Below are positions 5,629 through 6,552 of a stretch of DNA of 6,552 nt, in pieces. Both the position numbers and the translations under genes were made by a program. The notes under the pieces were generated by a model. That model saw only the letters and a list, made by a program, of their open reading frames with translations. It was not told where the DNA came from and ran no database searches. This DNA comes from DRYS01 sp964491605. GTDB lineage: Archaea > Thermoproteota > CALKCG01 > B24 > DRYS01. Location of the stretch: the NCBI GenBank assembly GCA_964491605.1, contig CAZBGY010000028.1, positions 1 to 6,552 on the forward strand, written 5' to 3'. How positions within the stretch are numbered: the stretch's first letter is position 1; the number at the start of each line of letters is the position of its first letter.

Positions 5629-6456
5629 TTAAAATGAAGGTATCTTCTGTATGTATCTCTTAGCTAAGAGTAGCCCTATCTTGACCCTCTCCTCAGAACC
5701 ATACCATACTGGATCCTCGTGTTCTATACTTAAGTAGCCGTCGAACCCAGCTTCCCTGAGGATTAAGATCAGCTTATTCCAGTCTATCTGACCGAAGCCG
5801 GGCAACCTATATCTCCACCATCCTTTAGCTTCTTCCGATCCCATCCAGGAGAGCTTCTCCCTATCCACTTCGGTATCCTTAACGTGAATGTAGAATATCC
5901 TATCTGCAAATTTACGTATAGGTTTATAGGGGTCTATGAAGAATCTAACCAGATGGGATGGATCGTAGCATAAGCCTAGATTCCTAGAGTCGATAGCTTC
6001 GAATATCCTCTCCCACCTATAGGGGGATGTAGCTATATTCCCCGTATTAGGGCAGTTCTCTATCGCTACCTTCACACCGTGATTTTCACATTTTTCAAGT
6101 ATAGGAGTAACGAATTCCTTGAAAAGTTGTACGTTTTCTTCGAAGCTCCTTTCCTTATCTATACCTGTAGAGATGGTAATATATTCGAAGCCCATTTCGC
6201 ATACCAATTCCACTCTTTTTTCAAGCTCCTCTCTAAGCCTTCTTCTAACCATCTCATCCTTCTCCTGGAAGTTTCTGCAAAAAATCAAGCCTATGATATG
6301 TATACCTGTATCGTCGATTACTTTCTTAAAGAAGTTTTTATCAGCTGGTACGTGAGGTCCTACTTCTAGGAATTCAAAGTCATTCTTAATAGCCCAATTA
6401 GCGATTTCACCTAACGGCATCGTTTTCAGTGCATTTGTTAAGAAACCTAACTTCAA
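5629..6456 (-). CDS. TIM-barrel sugar isomerase/epimerase (COG1082), first gene of the cluster
   Basis: This 275-residue cytoplasmic TIM barrel belongs to the xylose isomerase-like superfamily (PF01261), in the group usually called sugar phosphate isomerase/epimerase. Strand 1 is KLGFLTNAL, followed by E31 (EFLEVGPH). Likely divalent-metal ligands are E133 (AIENCP), D165 (YDPSHLV), H191 (YIHVKD) and E245 (LSIEHEDP). The WWRYRLPGFGQIDW segment (213-226) is characteristic of this subgroup. The start is TTG, preceded by AGGTG with a 7-base spacer and by an in-frame stop a few codons upstream. The first in-frame ATG (Met13) would delete strand 1, so TTG is preferred. It is the promoter-proximal gene, with the sulfatase-like gene beginning 36 bases downstream, so co-transcription is likely. 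Motifs and length look intact. Substrate is unknown; the context suggests a sugar freed from or carrying an ester group. Confidence 0.92.
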   Translation of the reverse strand: MKLGFLTNALKTMPLGEIANWAIKNDFEFLEVGPHVPADKNFFKKVIDDTGIHIIGLIFCRNFQEKDEMVRRRLREELEKRVELVCEMGFEYITISTGIDKERSFEENVQLFKEFVTPILEKCENHGVKVAIENCPNTGNIATSPYRWERIFEAIDSRNLGLCYDPSHLVRFFIDPYKPIRKFADRIFYIHVKDTEVDREKLSWMGSEEAKGWWRYRLPGFGQIDWNKLILILREAGFDGYLSIEHEDPVWYGSEERVKIGLLLAKRYIQKIPSF

Positions 6457-6463
6457 GACTTAA

Positions 6464-6507
6464 CACCTACAATCAGAGGGAAAACCGGCTTTAACTATTT
6501 AAATATT
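6464..6507 (-). promoter_or_regulatory. Promoter (box A) and Shine-Dalgarno of the isomerase-sulfatase-isomerase cluster
   Basis: On the minus strand AATATTTAAATA (6496-6507) is a strong archaeal TATA box, preceded by the purine-rich AAGGA, a possible BRE. The predicted start site is near 6475, giving a leader of roughly 18-20 bases that contains AGGTG (6464-6468), 7 bases before the TTG start at 6454-6456. The 12-base core is identical to that before the solute-binding protein gene. Confidence 0.65.
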
Positions 6508-6552
6508 TCCTTAGCTTACATTAGATAAGTAAAAAATCTTAAATATGTTTAA

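Noticed and set aside
6079..6369. Two overlapping plus-strand open frames opposite the first isomerase gene
   Set aside because: The minus frame carries full TIM-barrel motifs across this stretch; the plus frames are low-complexity (Phe/Ser/Leu-rich) with no family signature.
6531..6536. T6 run on the minus strand at the right edge as terminator of an upstream gene
   Set aside because: The upstream gene lies outside the window, and an A/T run in an AT-rich promoter region is not enough evidence.

Overview
The window looks like part of the chromosome of a thermophilic archaeon, probably from the Thermoproteota/Korarchaeota/Bathyarchaeota range. The exact lineage cannot be fixed from the sequence. 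Support comes from archaeal box A (TATA) promoters at the expected distance from gene starts, GTG and TTG start codons, Shine-Dalgarno sites of the GGTGAT/AGGTG type, heavy use of ATA and AGG codons, and a solute-binding protein held by a C-terminal membrane anchor. No tRNA, rRNA, CRISPR array, insertion sequence or phage gene is visible.

Layout: (1) 2-478 (+) is the 3' part of an unrecognised, highly charged helical protein, probably cut by the left edge. (2) 479-736 is non-coding, with two short palindromes and a strong TATA box. (3) 737-3217 (+) encodes a secreted, membrane-anchored family-5 (Opp/Dpp type) ABC solute-binding protein. It carries two extra tandem 50-residue domains, a helical stalk and a C-terminal transmembrane helix. 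(4) 3218-3285 is a short convergent gap with a pyrimidine-rich candidate terminator. (5) 3286-6456 (-) is a three-gene cluster read right to left: a COG1082-type TIM-barrel isomerase (TTG start), a sulfatase-fold hydrolase of the alkaline phosphatase superfamily, and a second, divergent TIM-barrel isomerase (GTG start). Gaps are 36 and 66 bases, and a strong promoter sits at 6496-6507.

Possible joint role (inference): the binding protein captures a solute outside the cell, perhaps an oligosaccharide or modified sugar. The leaderless (cytoplasmic) sulfatase-like enzyme removes a sulfate or phosphate ester, and the two isomerases/epimerases convert the sugar. The binding protein and the cluster share an identical 12-base promoter core, but no permease or ATPase gene is present.

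The two most interesting points are these. The sulfatase-like enzyme has threonine where true sulfatases carry the Cys/Ser that becomes formylglycine, so its chemistry may differ from the name. The tandem domains at the end of the binding protein resemble, from memory, the small B domain of archaeal GINS replication proteins, here placed outside the cell.
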